Of a DNA stretch of 64,000 nucleotides, positions 24,461-39,110 are shown piece by piece (position 1 is the stretch's first letter; each line of letters opens with the position of its first letter). The stretch lies in contig NZ_CP023067.1 in NCBI RefSeq assembly GCF_002288525.1, positions 1,116,001-1,180,000 on the forward strand, in the 5' to 3' direction. The notes under the pieces are model-generated. The model was not told where the DNA came from and made no database searches. It saw only the letters and a list, made by a program, of their open reading frames with translations. The stretch is from Sinorhizobium sojae CCBAU 05684. GTDB taxonomy: Bacteria > Pseudomonadota > Alphaproteobacteria > Rhizobiales > Rhizobiaceae. The position numbers were made by a program, and so were the translations under genes.

Positions 24461-24754
24461 TCAGTTGAAGCGAATGATCGAGACCTCTCCTTCGAGGGCG
24501 CCCTGATAGGCTGAGGCGTGCGGTTCCTCGTCGGGTACGTCGGTCAGGGTGCCGATCTGGTCGAGATCTGCCTGGAAAAATCCTTCCTCCGCAAGCGCAT
24601 TGAGCGCCTCCCGCACGGCCGTGTCGTCGTCCGGCGCCTGCAGCATCACGTGAATCTCGACGCCATTGGCGTCGCCGGTCTCGTAAGCCCGGCCGATGAT
24701 GATGAAGATCAGCGGCTCTTCGGGCAAATTGTCGTTGTCGGGAGTGAAAGTCAT
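24461..24754 (-). CDS. Conserved hypothetical protein
   Basis: 97 residues, acidic (TDVPDEEPHASAYQGALEGE), beginning MTFTPDNDNLPEEP. It alternates strand-like hydrophobic stretches (PLIFIIIGRAY, VEIHVMLQAP) with a helix (TAVREALNALAEEGFF), suggesting a small alpha/beta fold. No enzyme motif, signal peptide or membrane segment. I recognise it only as a type of small protein found next to rpoC in rhizobia. AGGAAGGACCTCCC precedes the ATG. It is convergent with rpoC. Function unknown. Confidence 0.75.
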   Translation of the reverse strand: MTFTPDNDNLPEEPLIFIIIGRAYETGDANGVEIHVMLQAPDDDTAVREALNALAEEGFFQADLDQIGTLTDVPDEEPHASAYQGALEGEVSIIRFN

Positions 24755-24783
24755 GGGAGGTCCTTCCTGAAGTGACGATCAGC

Positions 24784-24900
24784 TTAGAGCCTTCCTGGTT
24801 AAATGGAAACATTCTGCCGGAGCAGGTTTTGGTCAGGGCAGAGGCGATTGCCCCGGAGGTACGGCGGAGGCGATCGCCTCTGAGCCTGGCGGAAAGATGC
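24784..24900 (+). repeat. Partial RIME-like intergenic repeat
   Basis: Begins TTAGAGCC and shares TCCTGGTTAAATGGAAACAT with both arms of the complete element at 52488-52615. Its inner part is in the opposite orientation to that copy (GGAGCAGGTTTTGGTCAGGG, then GGAGGCGATCGCCTCTG), and the closing arm is missing. Rhizobial intergenic mosaic elements of about 110-130 bp with large palindromes are known in this family of bacteria. Confidence 0.7.
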
Positions 24901-25097
24901 CCGGCCTAGGCGACGCCGAGGGAAAGCGCCGAATCGACGCGGGGGACAGAGGTGGAGGGGTTGCCGATTCCCTTGGTCATGGCAGAGATTGGCACCGTCC
25001 TGGGCGTCGGCGCGCCCGCCGCGGCGCGTTCGGCGTCGCAAAGCCTTGTTTTTCAGGCATATCAGGGCTGCAGCGGCGAGATTAGTTGTTAATTGCC

Positions 25098-25126
25098 CTT
25101 GACGGATCGCCCTGAAATCATTACAC
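25098..25126 (+). promoter_or_regulatory. Candidate str-operon promoter
   Basis: CTTGAC (25098-25103), 17-base spacer, TTACAC (25121-25126). The -35 equals the rhizobial consensus CTTGAC; the -10 is moderate (consensus CTATAT). It would give a leader of about 260 nt before rpsL. Confidence 0.4.
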
Positions 25127-25394
25127 CCCGCCGCATCAGAGCCCATGTGAGGCTGGCTGGTTCGGAACGTCGCGTTCTGGAGTTCGCCTCAAACAAGGTT
25201 CAAAACGCACGCTGAAGACAAAAATGCTGCACGCAAGACGCTCGAGATAGTGCGTCCTCTGCATTTGATGGGGTCATCCGCGAAACGGCGGATCGGCCCT
25301 CGTTTTGCGCATTTCATAGGCGTTCGATACTGCCGGCGACGGCAACGATCCGCCCGAAAGGGTAACGTGACAAGTTTTTGCAAGGGATGGTTAC

Positions 25395-25766
25395 ATGCCT
25401 ACCGTAAACCAGCTGATCCGCAAGCCGCGTCAGGCACAGGTAAAGCGCAACAAGGTTCCTGCTCTGCAGGAGAACCCGCAGAAGCGTGGCGTTTGCACTC
25501 GCGTCTACACGACGACCCCGAAGAAGCCGAACTCGGCTCTGCGTAAGGTTGCAAAGATCCGCCTGACGAACGGCTTCGAAGTGATCGGCTACATTCCCGG
25601 TGAAGGCCACAACCTTCAGGAGCACTCCGTCGTCATGATCCGCGGCGGTCGTGTGAAGGACCTTCCGGGTGTTCGTTACCACATCATCCGTGGCGTTCTC
25701 GATACGCAGGGTGTGAAGAACCGTAAGCAGCGTCGTTCGAAGTACGGCGCGAAGCGTCCGAAATAA
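25395..25766 (+). CDS. rpsL: 30S ribosomal protein S12
   Basis: 123 residues, starting [13 protein letters not shown]. The streptomycin-sensitive residues are wild type: Lys43 in [11 protein letters not shown] and Lys88 in [10 protein letters not shown]12 sits at the decoding centre and controls accuracy. First gene of the str cluster; rpsG follows after 57 bases. Sensitivity of the strain to streptomycin at this locus is inferred. Confidence 0.98.
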
Positions 25767-25811
25767 CATCGCAACCGGCGCCATTTCGCTGGTCACAAGA
25801 TAAAAAGTTGA

Positions 25812-26294
<483 letters not shown>

Positions 26295-26323
26295 TCGAAT
26301 TACGTTTCGGAAGGCAGTCACCC

Positions 26324-28423
<2,100 letters not shown>

Positions 28424-28495
28424 CCGGAATACCCCCGCGCTGAAACAGAATGAAAAGATTTCCCCTCTAAGGGATCAGGAAACGGAGAGCCGAAG

Positions 28496-29671
<1,176 letters not shown>

Positions 29672-29695
29672 GAAGAAAACGGCTTGGCCGTTTCG

Positions 29696-29730
29696 GCAGG
29701 GACATGGTCGCCCATGTCCCTGCGATTTTT
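29696..29730 (+). terminator. Terminator after tuf
   Basis: GCAGGGACATGG (29696-29707) pairs with CCATGTCCCTGC (29712-29723) around a 4-base loop, followed by GATTTTTG. It closes the str cluster and separates it from rpsJ. Confidence 0.85.
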
Positions 29731-29774
29731 GAAAAGAAGCGGCTTAAGCGAAACGAATTTCAGAAGTTTTGAAC

Positions 29775-29793
29775 GTGTGCCCTGAGGGCACAC
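29775..29793 (+). promoter_or_regulatory. Hairpin in the rpsJ leader
   Basis: GTGTGCCC and GGGCACAC form an 8-bp stem with a 3-base loop, 27 bases before the rpsJ start. No T run. It may protect the new 5' end or take part in control of the S10 cluster; role unknown. Confidence 0.4.
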
Positions 29794-29819
29794 CGGAAAC
29801 ACGAGCAAGGACAAGTCGA

Positions 29820-30128
29820 ATGAACGGCCAGAATATCCGCATCCGCCTCAAGGCGTTTGATCACCGGATCCTCGATGCCTCCACGCGCGAAATCGTGTCG
29901 ACGGCCAAGCGCACCGGTGCGAGTGTGCGCGGGCCCGTGCCGCTTCCGACCCGGATTGAAAAATTCACGGTCAACCGGTCGCCGCATATCGACAAGAAGA
30001 GCCGCGAACAATTTGAGATGCGCACCCACAAGCGTCTTCTCGATATCGTTGATCCGACCCCGCAGACGGTTGATGCGCTGATGAAGCTGGATCTGGCCGC
30101 CGGCGTCGACGTCGAGATCAAGCTCTAA
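29820..30128 (+). CDS. rpsJ: 30S ribosomal protein S10 (NusE)
   Basis: 102 residues from ATG at 29820 (GAGCAAGGACAAG upstream); an earlier in-frame start is inside the leader. Starts [20 protein letters not shown]10 is a head protein of the 30S subunit and also binds NusB and NusG in antitermination complexes. It opens the S10 cluster. 123 bases separate it from rplC. Confidence 0.97.
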   Translation: MNGQNIRIRLKAFDHRILDASTREIVSTAKRTGASVRGPVPLPTRIEKFTVNRSPHIDKKSREQFEMRTHKRLLDIVDPTPQTVDALMKLDLAAGVDVEIKL

Positions 30129-30251
30129 GGGTCCGGCGCAAGCCGAAATAACAAGGAAGGTACGTGGGGCTTCTCCAACGGCTTCCAGAAACAGGAAACC
30201 GGAAGGTGCTCAAGGCGCCGGACGGGAACCCTAAACAAGAGGCGTGAACCG

Positions 30252-30938
30252 ATGCGTTCAGGTGTGATTGCACAGAAAGTGGGAATGACCCGCGTCTACA
30301 ACGACGCCGGGGAGCATATCCCGGTAACAGTATTGCGGCTGGAAAACTGCCAGGTCGTGGCCCACCGCACGGAAGAGAAGAACGGCTATACCGCAGTTCA
30401 GCTGGGGTCCGGCCGTTCGAAGGTCAAGAATACGACGAAGGCTCTGCGCGGCCATTTTGCCGCTGCGAGCGTTGAGCCGAAGGCGAAGCTTGTCGAGTTC
30501 CGCGTCAGCGCCGACAACATGATCGAAATCGGCGCCGAACTTACGGCCAGCCATTTCGTTGCCGGCCAACTGGTGGACGTGACCGGCACCACGATCGGTA
30601 AGGGCTTTGCTGGCGCCATCAAGCGCCATAACTTCGGCGGCCTTCGCGCCACGCACGGCGTTTCCGTTTCGCACCGCTCGCATGGTTCGACCGGCTCCAA
30701 CCAGGATCCGGGCCGCGTCTGGAAGGGCAAGCGCATGGCTGGCCACATGGGCCAGACGCGCGTGACGACGCAGAATCTGGAAGTCGTATCGACCGACGAA
30801 GACCGTGGCCTGATCCTGGTCAAGGGCGCCGTCCCGGGCTCCAAGGGTGCCTGGATCGTCGTCCGCGACGCAATTAAGTCGGGCACTCCGGATGGCGCTC
30901 CGCGCCCGGCCGGTATGCGCGCTGCAGCATCGAAGTAA
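30252..30938 (+). CDS. rplC: 50S ribosomal protein L3
   Basis: 228 residues. The N terminus [20 protein letters not shown] and the internal [19 protein letters not shown] segment, whose loop reaches the peptidyl transferase centre, are conserved. The C-terminal tail is extended ([14 protein letters not shown]) relative to E. coli, common in alphaproteobacteria. L3 is an early 50S assembly protein. rplD starts 12 bases on. Confidence 0.97.
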   Translation: MRSGVIAQKVGMTRVYNDAGEHIPVTVLRLENCQVVAHRTEEKNGYTAVQLGSGRSKVKNTTKALRGHFAAASVEPKAKLVEFRVSADNMIEIGAELTASHFVAGQLVDVTGTTIGKGFAGAIKRHNFGGLRATHGVSVSHRSHGSTGSNQDPGRVWKGKRMAGHMGQTRVTTQNLEVVSTDEDRGLILVKGAVPGSKGAWIVVRDAIKSGTPDGAPRPAGMRAAASK

Positions 30939-30950
30939 GGGAGCCGAATA

Positions 30951-31571
30951 ATGGATCTCACCGTCAAAACCCTCGAGGGCAAGGACGCGGGAAAGGTTTC
31001 CCTTTCTGACGCCATTTTCGGCCTCGAACCCCGTGAAGACATCATCGCCCGCGTTGTTCGCTGGCAACTCGCCAAGCGCCAGCAGGGCACGCACAAGGCC
31101 AAGGGTCGCGCGGAAATCGCACGCACCGGCGCCAAGATGTACAAGCAGAAGGGCACGGGCCGCGCTCGTCACCATTCCGCTCGCGCTCCGCAGTTCCGCG
31201 GCGGTGGCAAGGCCCATGGGCCGGTCGTCCGCAGCCACGCGCACGACCTGCCGAAGAAGATTCGCGCACTCGGCCTGCGCCACGCGCTGTCGGCCAAGCT
31301 GAGGGCTGAGGAGATCATCGTCCTCGACGATCTCGTCGCCAACGAAGCAAAGACGAAGGCGCTCGCCGGCGCATTCGCTTCGCTCGGCCTCACCAACGCC
31401 CTGATCATCGGCGGCGCCGAGATCGAGAGCAACTTCAAGCTCGCAGCCCAGAACATCCCGAACGTGGACGTTCTGCCGGTTCAGGGCATCAATGTTTACG
31501 ACATTCTGCGCCGTGGCAAGCTCGTGCTTTCCAAGGCCGCCGTGGAAGCTCTGGAGGAGCGGTTCAAATGA
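30951..31571 (+). CDS. rplD: 50S ribosomal protein L4
   Basis: 206 residues. The long loop that lines the peptide exit tunnel is present ([20 protein letters not shown]). In enterobacteria L4 also represses the S10 operon; no matching leader is evident here. Its end overlaps the start of rplW by 4 bases (ATGA), so the two are coupled. Confidence 0.97.
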   Translation: MDLTVKTLEGKDAGKVSLSDAIFGLEPREDIIARVVRWQLAKRQQGTHKAKGRAEIARTGAKMYKQKGTGRARHHSARAPQFRGGGKAHGPVVRSHAHDLPKKIRALGLRHALSAKLRAEEIIVLDDLVANEAKTKALAGAFASLGLTNALIIGGAEIESNFKLAAQNIPNVDVLPVQGINVYDILRRGKLVLSKAAVEALEERFK

Positions 31572-31861
31572 CGGATCTTCGCCACTATGACGTGATCGTC
31601 TCTCCCTCGATCACTGAAAAGTCGACGCTGGTTTCCGAGCAGAACCAGGTCGTCTTCAATGTCGCCAAGGGCGCGTCGAAGCCTGAGATCAAGGCTGCCG
31701 TCGAAGCTCTGTTCGGTGTGAAGGTCACGGCCGTGAATACGCTCGTCCGCAAGGGCAAGCTGAAGCGCTTCCGCGGCTTCGCCGGAAAGCAGAAGGACGT
31801 GAAGAAGGCGATCGTAACGCTCGCCGAGGGTCAGTCCATCGACGTTTCGACCGGTCTCTAA
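31568..31861 (+). CDS. rplW: 50S ribosomal protein L23
   Basis: 97 residues, beginning [21 protein letters not shown]23 sits at the tunnel exit and docks trigger factor, SRP and SecYEG. The ATG overlaps the rplD stop. The sequence is complete, including the tunnel-lining loop ([17 protein letters not shown]). Confidence 0.97.
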   Translation: MTDLRHYDVIVSPSITEKSTLVSEQNQVVFNVAKGASKPEIKAAVEALFGVKVTAVNTLVRKGKLKRFRGFAGKQKDVKKAIVTLAEGQSIDVSTGL

Positions 31862-31904
31862 CGGATAGGCCCATTAGGGTAAAAACCCAAAAGGGAACAA
31901 GAAA

Positions 31905-32741
31905 ATGGCATTGAAAAGCTTCAATCCGACGACGCCGAGCCAGCGTCAACTGGTCATCGTCAACCGGGCGGGCCTCTACAAGGGCAAGCCGGTCAAGACG
32001 CTGACCGAGGGCCTGTCCTCCAAGGGCGGCCGCAACAACCTGGGCCGCATCACCGTCCGCTTCCAGGGCGGCGGTCACAAGCGAACCTACCGTCTGGTCG
32101 ATTTCAAGCGTCGCAAGTTCGACGTCGAAGGCACGGTCGAGCGTCTGGAATACGACCCGAACCGCACCGCCTTCATCGCGCTCGTCAACTATGCCGACGG
32201 TGAACAGGCGTATATCCTGGCGCCGCAGCGTCTGGCCGCCGGCGACAAGGTCATCGCCTCTGACAAGGCCGTCGACGTCAAGCCCGGCAACGCGATGCCG
32301 CTGCAGTACATCCCGGTCGGCTCCATCATCCACAACGTGGAAATGAAGCCGGGCAAGGGCGGTCAGATCGCTCGCTCCGCCGGTACCTATGCGCAGCTCG
32401 TCGGCCGCGACCAGGGCATGGCGATCCTTCGCCTGAACTCCGGCGAACAGCGCCTCGTGCACGGCTCTTGCCTCGCATCGATCGGTGCTGTATCGAACCC
32501 CGATCACGGCAACATCAATGACGGTAAGGCCGGCCGTTCGCGTTGGCGCGGCAAGCGCCCGCACGTACGCGGTGTCGTCATGAACCCGGTTGACCATCCG
32601 CACGGTGGTGGTGAAGGCCGCACTTCCGGTGGCCGCCACCCGGTCACCCCGTGGGGCAAGCCGACGAAGGGCAAGCGCACGCGCTCCAACAAGTCGACCG
32701 ACAAGTTCATCATGCGTTCGCGTCATCAGCGCAAGAAGTAA
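31905..32741 (+). CDS. rplB: 50S ribosomal protein L2
   Basis: 278 residues. The conserved C-terminal segment [18 protein letters not shown], with the His near the peptidyl transferase centre, is intact. L2 is needed for subunit joining and peptidyl transferase assembly. AAAGGGAACAAG precedes the ATG. rpsS follows after 15 bases. Confidence 0.98.
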   Translation: MALKSFNPTTPSQRQLVIVNRAGLYKGKPVKTLTEGLSSKGGRNNLGRITVRFQGGGHKRTYRLVDFKRRKFDVEGTVERLEYDPNRTAFIALVNYADGEQAYILAPQRLAAGDKVIASDKAVDVKPGNAMPLQYIPVGSIIHNVEMKPGKGGQIARSAGTYAQLVGRDQGMAILRLNSGEQRLVHGSCLASIGAVSNPDHGNINDGKAGRSRWRGKRPHVRGVVMNPVDHPHGGGEGRTSGGRHPVTPWGKPTKGKRTRSNKSTDKFIMRSRHQRKK

Positions 32742-32756
32742 GAGAGGAAGTCTCAA

Positions 32757-33035
32757 GTGGCTCGTTCAGTTTGGAAAGGTCCGTTTGTTGACGGCTATCT
32801 TCTCAAGAAGGCTGAGAAGGTTCGCGAAGGCGGCCGCAACGAAGTGATCAAGATGTGGAGCCGCCGCTCCACGATCCTTCCGCAGTTCGTCGGTCTGACC
32901 TTCGGCGTCTACAACGGCAACAAGCATGTTCCCGTCTCGGTGTCCGAGGAAATGGTCGGTCACAAGTTCGGTGAATTCGCTCCGACCCGGACCTATTACG
33001 GTCATGGCGCGGACAAGAAAGCGAAGAGGAAGTAA
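32757..33035 (+). CDS. rpsS: 30S ribosomal protein S19
   Basis: 92 residues with a GTG start at 32757 (AGAGAGGAAG upstream). Conserved [17 protein letters not shown] and [21 protein letters not shown]19 binds S13 and 16S rRNA in the head of the 30S subunit and contacts the A-site finger. rplV starts 2 bases after its stop. Confidence 0.97.
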
Positions 33036-33037
33036 CA

Positions 33038-33426
33038 ATGGGCAAGGCAAAAGCCGAACGCCGGCTGAAGGATAATGAGGCGCAGGCCGTTGCGCGCACG
33101 ATCCGCGTCAGCCCCCAGAAGCTCAACCTGGTTGCCGCGCTGATCCGCGGCAAGAAGGTCGACCGCGCTCTGGCCGAACTCGAGTTCTCCCGCAAGCGCA
33201 TCGCAGGCACGGTCAAGAAGACGCTTGAATCCGCGATCGCAAATGCCGAGAACAACCACGATCTGGACGTTGATTCGCTCATCGTCGCAGAAGCTTATGT
33301 TGGCAAGTCGATCGTGATGAAGCGCTTCCACGCCCGTGGTCGCGGCCGTGCATCGCGCATTGAAAAGCCGTTTTCGCACTTGACGATCGTTGTTCGTGAA
33401 GTGGAAGCCACAGGGGAGGCCGCATA

Positions 33427-33427
<1 letters not shown>
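33038..33427 (+). CDS. rplV: 50S ribosomal protein L22
   Basis: 129 residues; an N-terminal extension relative to E. coli ([20 protein letters not shown]) is common in this group. The tunnel hairpin ([20 protein letters not shown]), site of macrolide resistance changes, is wild type in form. The stop TAA shares its last base with the rpsC ATG, so translation is coupled. Confidence 0.97.
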
Positions 33428-34140
<713 letters not shown>

Positions 34141-34178
34141 CATTCGCGCGTGGCAGCCAATATCGGAGAAGTAAAAAA

Positions 34179-34592
34179 ATGTTGCAGCCAAAGCGTACGA
34201 AGTATCGCAAGCAGTTCAAGGGGCGCATCAAGGGCATCGCCAAGGGCGGTTCCTCGCTTGCTTTCGGAGAATTCGGCCTGAAGGCTCAGGAGCCGAACCG
34301 CGTCAACGCACGTGAGATCGAGGCGGCTCGCCGCGCGATCACCCGCTATATGAAGCGCGCCGGCCGCGTTTGGATCCGAGTGTTCCCGGATGTTCCGGTC
34401 ACCGCCAAGCCGACGGAAGTTCGCATGGGTAAGGGTAAGGGCTCGGTCGAATACTGGGCATGCAAGGTCAAGCCCGGCCGTATGATGTTCGAGATCGATG
34501 GTGTCAGCGAAGAGATCGCCCGTGAGGCACTTCGTCTTGGCGCTGCCAAGCTCTCTGTCAAGACGCGCTTCGTGCAGCGTATCGCAGAGTAA
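34179..34592 (+). CDS. rplP: 50S ribosomal protein L16
   Basis: 137 residues, standard. Starts [20 protein letters not shown]; contains [21 protein letters not shown]16 organises the A-site tRNA region of the 50S subunit. A 38-base spacer follows rpsC, with GGAGAAG before the ATG. Confidence 0.97.
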   Translation: MLQPKRTKYRKQFKGRIKGIAKGGSSLAFGEFGLKAQEPNRVNAREIEAARRAITRYMKRAGRVWIRVFPDVPVTAKPTEVRMGKGKGSVEYWACKVKPGRMMFEIDGVSEEIAREALRLGAAKLSVKTRFVQRIAE

Positions 34593-34604
34593 GGAGTGAA
34601 GCTC

Positions 34605-34805
34605 ATGAAAGCCGCAGATGTTCGCGCTCTGAGCGCCGACCAACTCAAGGAAGAGCTTGCCAAGCTGAAGAAGGAGCAGTTCAACCTGCGCTTCCAGAAG
34701 GCAACTGGCCAGCTCGAGAAGTCTTCGCGTGTCAACGAAGTCCGCAAGGACATCGCACGCATCAAAACCATCGCCCGCCAGAAGGCGGCAGAAGCCAAGG
34801 CCTAA
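34605..34805 (+). CDS. rpmC: 50S ribosomal protein L29
   Basis: 66 residues from ATG at 34605, about 10 bases after TAAGGAG. A GTG nine bases earlier (34596) is in frame but lies too close to that site. Helical hairpin [20 protein letters not shown] then RFQKATGQL is typical. L29 lies at the tunnel exit beside L23 and contributes to trigger factor and SRP docking. Confidence 0.95.
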   Translation: MKAADVRALSADQLKEELAKLKKEQFNLRFQKATGQLEKSSRVNEVRKDIARIKTIARQKAAEAKA

Positions 34806-34818
34806 GGACCAGAAGAAT

Positions 34819-35055
34819 ATGCCGAAACGCATTCTGCAGGGCACCGTCGTCAGCGACAAGAACGACAAGACCGTCGTCGTCAAGGTCGAGCGCCGCTTTG
34901 CGCACCCGATCCTTCAGAAGACCGTACGTCGTTCCAAGAAGTACAAGGCTCACGACGAGAACAATCAGTTCAAGGTCGGCGACGTCGTTTCCATCCAGGA
35001 ATGCGCGCCGATTTCAAAGGACAAGCGCTGGACGGTGGTTTCCGCCCAGGCTTGA
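34819..35055 (+). CDS. rpsQ: 30S ribosomal protein S17
   Basis: 78 residues from ATG at 34819. OB-fold protein with conserved [20 protein letters not shown]. Primary 16S rRNA binder at the body of the 30S subunit. It closes the S10 cluster; a terminator-like hairpin lies at 35130, matching the S10/spc boundary found in E. coli. Confidence 0.97.
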   Translation: MPKRILQGTVVSDKNDKTVVVKVERRFAHPILQKTVRRSKKYKAHDENNQFKVGDVVSIQECAPISKDKRWTVVSAQA

Positions 35056-35129
35056 TTTCTGCAGGATTTGCCTTTCTGACCCTTGCGTCTTGGGCAAATA
35101 TCTGTATGAAGCACGCAATTAAAGCCGAG

Positions 35130-35160
35130 GAACGCTCGAGTCCGAGCGTTCTTTTGCTTT
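35130..35160 (+). terminator. Terminator or attenuator at the S10/spc boundary
   Basis: GAACGCTCG (35130-35138) pairs with CGAGCGTTC (35143-35151) over 9 bp around AGTC, followed by TTTTGCTTT. It lies between rpsQ and rplN. About 40 bases upstream, CTTGCG-N17-TATGAA (from about 35085) may be a promoter, which would make the hairpin part of the spc leader. Confidence 0.65.
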
Positions 35161-35233
35161 GAGATGAGCAAAATAAGCCGGGCAAGGGGGTTTCGGCCCA
35201 ACCGGCCTGGTCACAACAAGAAGGCGACCTGAC

Positions 35234-35602
35234 ATGATTCAGATGCAAACAAACCTCGACGTGGCGGATAATTCCGGCGCACGTCGTGTCATGTGCATCA
35301 AGGTGCTGGGCGGCTCCAAGCGCAAATACGCGTCGATCGGCGACATCATCGTCGTCTCGATCAAGGAAGCCATTCCGCGCGGCCGCGTGAAGAAGGGTGA
35401 CGTCATGAAGGCTGTTGTCGTTCGCACCGCGAAGGACATCCGCCGTCCGGATGGCAGCGTCATCCGTTTCGACACCAACGCAGCCGTTCTCATCGACAAC
35501 AAGAGAGAGCCGATCGGCACCCGCATCTTCGGACCGGTTCCGCGCGAACTTCGCGCCAAGAACCACATGAAGATCATCTCGCTGGCTCCGGAAGTACTCT
35601 AA
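35234..35602 (+). CDS. rplN: 50S ribosomal protein L14
   Basis: 122 residues. [20 protein letters not shown] and the C-terminal [17 protein letters not shown] are highly conserved. L14 forms inter-subunit bridges and binds RsfS when present. First gene of the spc cluster, preceded by a 178-base spacer with the hairpin at 35130. rplX follows after 14 bases. Confidence 0.97.
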   Translation: MIQMQTNLDVADNSGARRVMCIKVLGGSKRKYASIGDIIVVSIKEAIPRGRVKKGDVMKAVVVRTAKDIRRPDGSVIRFDTNAAVLIDNKREPIGTRIFGPVPRELRAKNHMKIISLAPEVL

Positions 35603-35616
35603 GGGAGCGTTCAGAG

Positions 35617-35928
35617 ATGCAAAAGATTCGCAAAGGCGACAAGGTCGTCATTCTCACCGGCAAGGACAAGGGCCGTACCGGCGAAGTCATCCAGGTCATG
35701 CCTAAGGAAGACCGGGCAGTGGTTCGCGGCGTCAACATGGTGAAGCGTCACCAGCGCCAGACCCAGAACCAGGAAGCCGGCATCATTACCAAGGAAGCCC
35801 CGATCCACCTGTCGAACATCGCGATCGCCGATCCGAAGGACGGCAAGCCGACCCGCGTCGGTTTCAAGGTCGATGGTGACAAGAAGGTCCGCGTGGCCAA
35901 GCGTTCGGGAGAAGTGATCGATGGCTAA
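35617..35928 (+). CDS. rplX: 50S ribosomal protein L24
   Basis: 103 residues. KOW motif near the start ([20 protein letters not shown]). L24 is an assembly initiator of the 50S subunit near the tunnel exit. It overlaps rplE by 8 bases, so translation is coupled. Confidence 0.97.
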   Translation: MQKIRKGDKVVILTGKDKGRTGEVIQVMPKEDRAVVRGVNMVKRHQRQTQNQEAGIITKEAPIHLSNIAIADPKDGKPTRVGFKVDGDKKVRVAKRSGEVIDG

Positions 35929-36478
35929 GACCGCTTATGAGCCGCGGCTCAAGAAGGAATATGTAGAGCGCATCCGCAAGGCGATGCAGGAGCAGTTCTC
36001 CTACGCCAATGAAATGCAGATTCCGCGCCTCGAAAAGATCGTCATCAACATGGGTGTTGGCGAAGCGACCGGCGACTCCAAGAAGCCGTCCGTTGCTGCC
36101 GCCGACCTCGCTGCGATTGCCGGCCAGAAGCCGGTAATCACCCGCGCACGCAACTCCATCGCTGGCTTCAAGCTTCGCGAAGGCATGCCGATTGGTGCCA
36201 AGGTTACCCTGCGCGGCGTTCGGATGTATGAGTTCCTGGATCGTCTCGTGAACATCGCCCTGCCGCGCGTTCGCGACTTCCGTGGCCTCAATCCGAAATC
36301 CTTCGATGGTCGTGGCAATTTCGCCATGGGCGTCAAGGAGCACATTGTGTTCCCTGAGATCAACTACGACAAGGTTGATCAGATGTGGGGCATGGACATC
36401 ATCGTTTGCACGACGGCCAAGACCGACGACGAAGCTCGCGCTCTGCTTAAAGAGTTCAACTTCCCGTTCCGTCAGTAA
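35921..36478 (+). CDS. rplE: 50S ribosomal protein L5
   Basis: 185 residues, slightly longer than E. coli at the N terminus ([20 protein letters not shown]). The conserved [12 protein letters not shown] and [18 protein letters not shown] stretches are present. L5 binds 5S rRNA with L18 and contacts the P-site tRNA. Its ATG lies in the end of rplX. Confidence 0.97.
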   Translation: MAKTAYEPRLKKEYVERIRKAMQEQFSYANEMQIPRLEKIVINMGVGEATGDSKKPSVAAADLAAIAGQKPVITRARNSIAGFKLREGMPIGAKVTLRGVRMYEFLDRLVNIALPRVRDFRGLNPKSFDGRGNFAMGVKEHIVFPEINYDKVDQMWGMDIIVCTTAKTDDEARALLKEFNFPFRQ

Positions 36479-36512
36479 TCCGTAACGACAAGCGTAAAGA
36501 AGGATACCTGTT

Positions 36513-36818
36513 ATGGCGAAAACGAGCGCAGTTGAAAAGAACAAGCGCCGCCGCAAACTGGTTGCCAACCACGCCGCCAAGCGCGCGGCCCTCAAGGCAA
36601 TCATCATGAACCAGTCGTTGCCGATCGAAGAGCGGTTCAAGGCAACCCTCAAGCTGTCCGAGTTGCCGCGCGACGGGTCTAAGACCCGCATCCGCAATCG
36701 CTGCGAAGTCACCGGCCGTCCGCGCGCCTACTATCGCAAGCTGCGCATGTCGCGTATTGCGCTTCGCGAACTGGGCAATCTCGGCAAGGTGCCGGGCGTG
36801 GTCAAGTCGAGCTGGTAA
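36513..36818 (+). CDS. rpsN: 30S ribosomal protein S14 (zinc-free type)
   Basis: 101 residues, the long form with a single Cys in place of the CxxC pairs of the zinc-binding short form. [20 protein letters not shown] marks the conserved C-terminal half. S14 sits in the head of the 30S subunit. Lacking zinc ligands, it is independent of zinc supply. rpsH follows after 12 bases. Confidence 0.97.
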   Translation: MAKTSAVEKNKRRRKLVANHAAKRAALKAIIMNQSLPIEERFKATLKLSELPRDGSKTRIRNRCEVTGRPRAYYRKLRMSRIALRELGNLGKVPGVVKSSW

Positions 36819-36830
36819 GGAGACGGGCAC

Positions 36831-37229
36831 ATGGCAATGACTGATCCTTTGGGCGATATGCTCACCCGTATCCGCAACGGCGCTGCACGCCGCAAGTCGA
36901 GCGTCAGCACGCCGGCTTCCAAGCTCCGCGCGCGCGTTCTGGATGTCCTTCAGGCTGAAGGCTACATCCGCGGATACTCCGAGGTCGAATTCGGCAACGG
37001 CAAGGCCGAGCTGAACATCGAGCTGAAGTACTATGAAGGCGCGTCCGTGATCCGCGAGATCGCACGCGTTTCCAAGCCGGGCCGCCGGGTTTATGTCTCG
37101 GTCAAGTCCATTCCGCAGGTCGCGAACGGCCTCGGCATCACCATCCTTTCGACCCCGAAGGGCGTGATGGCCGATCATCAGGCACGCGAACAGAATGTTG
37201 GTGGCGAGATTCTTTGCTCGGTCTTCTAA
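36831..37229 (+). CDS. rpsH: 30S ribosomal protein S8
   Basis: 132 residues, begins [18 protein letters not shown] and ends with the conserved [20 protein letters not shown]8 is a central 16S rRNA binder and, in E. coli, the repressor of the spc operon. CAAGGAGACGGGC region upstream provides the ribosome-binding site. Confidence 0.97.
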   Translation: MAMTDPLGDMLTRIRNGAARRKSSVSTPASKLRARVLDVLQAEGYIRGYSEVEFGNGKAELNIELKYYEGASVIREIARVSKPGRRVYVSVKSIPQVANGLGITILSTPKGVMADHQAREQNVGGEILCSVF

Positions 37230-37268
37230 GGCCGGGCAGATCTCCATAGCGAACAGACAGGTATAAAA

Positions 37269-37802
37269 ATGTCTCGTATCGGTAAAAAACCCGTTCCGGT
37301 TCCGGCAGGCGTCACGGCTAGCGTCGATGGCCAGAAGGTAACGGCGAAGGGTCCGAAGGGCGAACTGTTCTTCGTCGCAAACGACGAAGTCTCGGTAAAG
37401 CTCGAAGAAAATACGGTAGTCGTTCAGCCGGTCAACCAGACCAAGGATGCTCGCTCGAAGTGGGGCATGTCCCGCACGATGATCGAGAACATCTTCAAGG
37501 GCGTCAAGGATGGCTACGAGCGCAAGCTCGAGATCAACGGCGTGGGTTACCGCGCGTCCATGCAGGGCAAGAACCTGCAGTTGGCGCTCGGTTTCAGCCA
37601 CGACGTCGTCTACCAGACGCCGGAAGGCATCACGATCGCTGTGCCGAAGCCGACGGAAATCGTCGTCTCCGGTATCAACAAGCAGCAGGTCGGCCAGGTT
37701 GCCGCGGAAATCCGCGAATACCGCGGCCCCGAGCCCTACAAGGGCAAGGGTGTCAAGTATGCCGAAGAGCGGATCGTCCGCAAAGAAGGCAAGAAGAAGT
37801 AA
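37269..37802 (+). CDS. rplF: 50S ribosomal protein L6
   Basis: 177 residues, starts [19 protein letters not shown] and ends in the basic [18 protein letters not shown] segment. L6 lies near the factor-binding site and the sarcin-ricin loop. rplR follows after 12 bases. Confidence 0.97.
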   Translation: MSRIGKKPVPVPAGVTASVDGQKVTAKGPKGELFFVANDEVSVKLEENTVVVQPVNQTKDARSKWGMSRTMIENIFKGVKDGYERKLEINGVGYRASMQGKNLQLALGFSHDVVYQTPEGITIAVPKPTEIVVSGINKQQVGQVAAEIREYRGPEPYKGKGVKYAEERIVRKEGKKK

Positions 37803-37814
37803 GGATCACGCGAT

Positions 37815-38177
37815 ATGGCTAGCAGGAAAGATACTCTTGTGCGTCGCGCCAGCCGCGTGCGCCGTCAAATCAAGGCGGTGGCCAACGGCCGGCCGCGGCT
37901 GTCGGTTCATCGCTCGTCGAAGAACATCTACGCGCAGATCATCGATGACGTTGCCGGCAAGACCCTTGCCTCCGCTTCGACCCTCGAAACGGATCTGAAG
38001 TCTTCGCTGAAGACGGGCGCCGACACGGCCGCTGCTGCAGCCGTCGGTAAGCTCATTGCCGAGCGCGCTTCCAAGGCGGGCGTCAAGGACGTTGTCTTTG
38101 ATCGCGGCGCCTTCATCTACCACGGCCGCGTCAAGGCGCTGGCCGAGGCAGCCCGCGAAGGTGGCCTGAACTTCTAA
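37815..38177 (+). CDS. rplR: 50S ribosomal protein L18
   Basis: 120 residues; basic N terminus ([20 protein letters not shown]) followed by [17 protein letters not shown]18 carries 5S rRNA into the central protuberance with L5. A 134-base spacer precedes rpsE. Confidence 0.97.
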   Translation: MASRKDTLVRRASRVRRQIKAVANGRPRLSVHRSSKNIYAQIIDDVAGKTLASASTLETDLKSSLKTGADTAAAAAVGKLIAERASKAGVKDVVFDRGAFIYHGRVKALAEAAREGGLNF

Positions 38178-38311
38178 GGTTCGCCGCCCGGACAGACACG
38201 TCCGGGCGCAGCCGACTTTCGCATCAACACGGTCGCTTCGATTTCTAAGGAAGCGAGGCGGCCTTTCTTCAATCTGCCGATTGCACCCGGAAAAGAAAAA
38301 GGAAGAGGACA

Positions 38312-38881
38312 ATGGCACAAGAAAGAAGAGGCTCTCGCGAAGATCGCCAGAGCCGCGAAGAGCGCGACAGCGAATTTGTCGACAAGCTCGTTGCTATCAA
38401 CCGCGTCGCCAAAGTGGTGAAGGGCGGTCGCCGTTTCGGTTTCGCCGCCCTCGTCGTCGTTGGCGACCAGAAGGGCCGTGTTGGCTTCGGCCATGGCAAG
38501 GCACGCGAAGTGCCGGAAGCCATCCGCAAGGCAACGGAAGCCGCTAAGCGCGACCTGATCTTCGTGCCGCTGCGTGGCGGTCGCACGCTGCATCACGACG
38601 TCAACGGCCGTCACGGCGCCGGTAAGGTGCTGCTGCGCGCGGCCAAGCCCGGCACCGGTATCATCGCGGGCGGCCCGATGCGTGCCGTCTTCGAAACGCT
38701 CGGCGTTCACGACGTCGTCGCCAAGTCGACCGGATCGTCGAACCCCTACAACATGGTTCGTGCGACCTTCGACGCCCTGAAGAACCAGATGCACCCGAAG
38801 GACATCGCGGCACAGCGCGGCATGAAGTACGCCACGCTCCAGGCCCGTCGCGTTGCCGCCGGCGCTGCTTCCGAAGAATAA
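38312..38881 (+). CDS. rpsE: 30S ribosomal protein S5
   Basis: 189 residues. The double-stranded RNA-binding S5 domain is clear ([20 protein letters not shown], then [13 protein letters not shown]). S5 affects accuracy and mRNA unwinding at the entry channel. GGAAGAGGAC precedes the ATG. An N-terminal extension rich in Arg/Glu ([20 protein letters not shown]) is typical of the group. Confidence 0.97.
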   Translation: MAQERRGSREDRQSREERDSEFVDKLVAINRVAKVVKGGRRFGFAALVVVGDQKGRVGFGHGKAREVPEAIRKATEAAKRDLIFVPLRGGRTLHHDVNGRHGAGKVLLRAAKPGTGIIAGGPMRAVFETLGVHDVVAKSTGSSNPYNMVRATFDALKNQMHPKDIAAQRGMKYATLQARRVAAGAASEE

Positions 38882-38893
38882 GGGAGCTGACAG

Positions 38894-39097
38894 ATGGCTA
38901 AGAAAGAAGTTGCCAAAAAGACGGTTACCGTCGAGCAGATTGGTAGCCCCATCCGCCGTCCGGCCGTACAGCGTCAGACGCTCGTCGGCCTGGGCCTCAA
39001 CAAGATGCACCGGGTTCGCACGCTGGAGGATACTCCGGCCGTTCGCGGCATGATCCGGGCCGTCCAGCACCTCGTTCGCGTCGTCGACGAGAAGTGA
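38894..39097 (+). CDS. rpmD: 50S ribosomal protein L30
   Basis: 67 residues, with the compact L30 fold signature [20 protein letters not shown]. Found between rpsE and rplO as in most proteobacteria, 12 bases after the former. Non-essential in some species. Confidence 0.96.
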   Translation: MAKKEVAKKTVTVEQIGSPIRRPAVQRQTLVGLGLNKMHRVRTLEDTPAVRGMIRAVQHLVRVVDEK

Positions 39098-39110
39098 GGG
39101 GGATCCAGAA

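Larger units (their letters stand above)
24755..25394. other. 640-base intergenic region upstream of rpsL
   Basis: Holds a partial RIME-like repeat (24784-24900), GC-rich sequence without a convincing gene (24901-25090), a sigma-70 promoter candidate at 25098-25126 and then a leader of about 270 bases before rpsL. No RNA gene is recognisable in that leader. Confidence 0.5.
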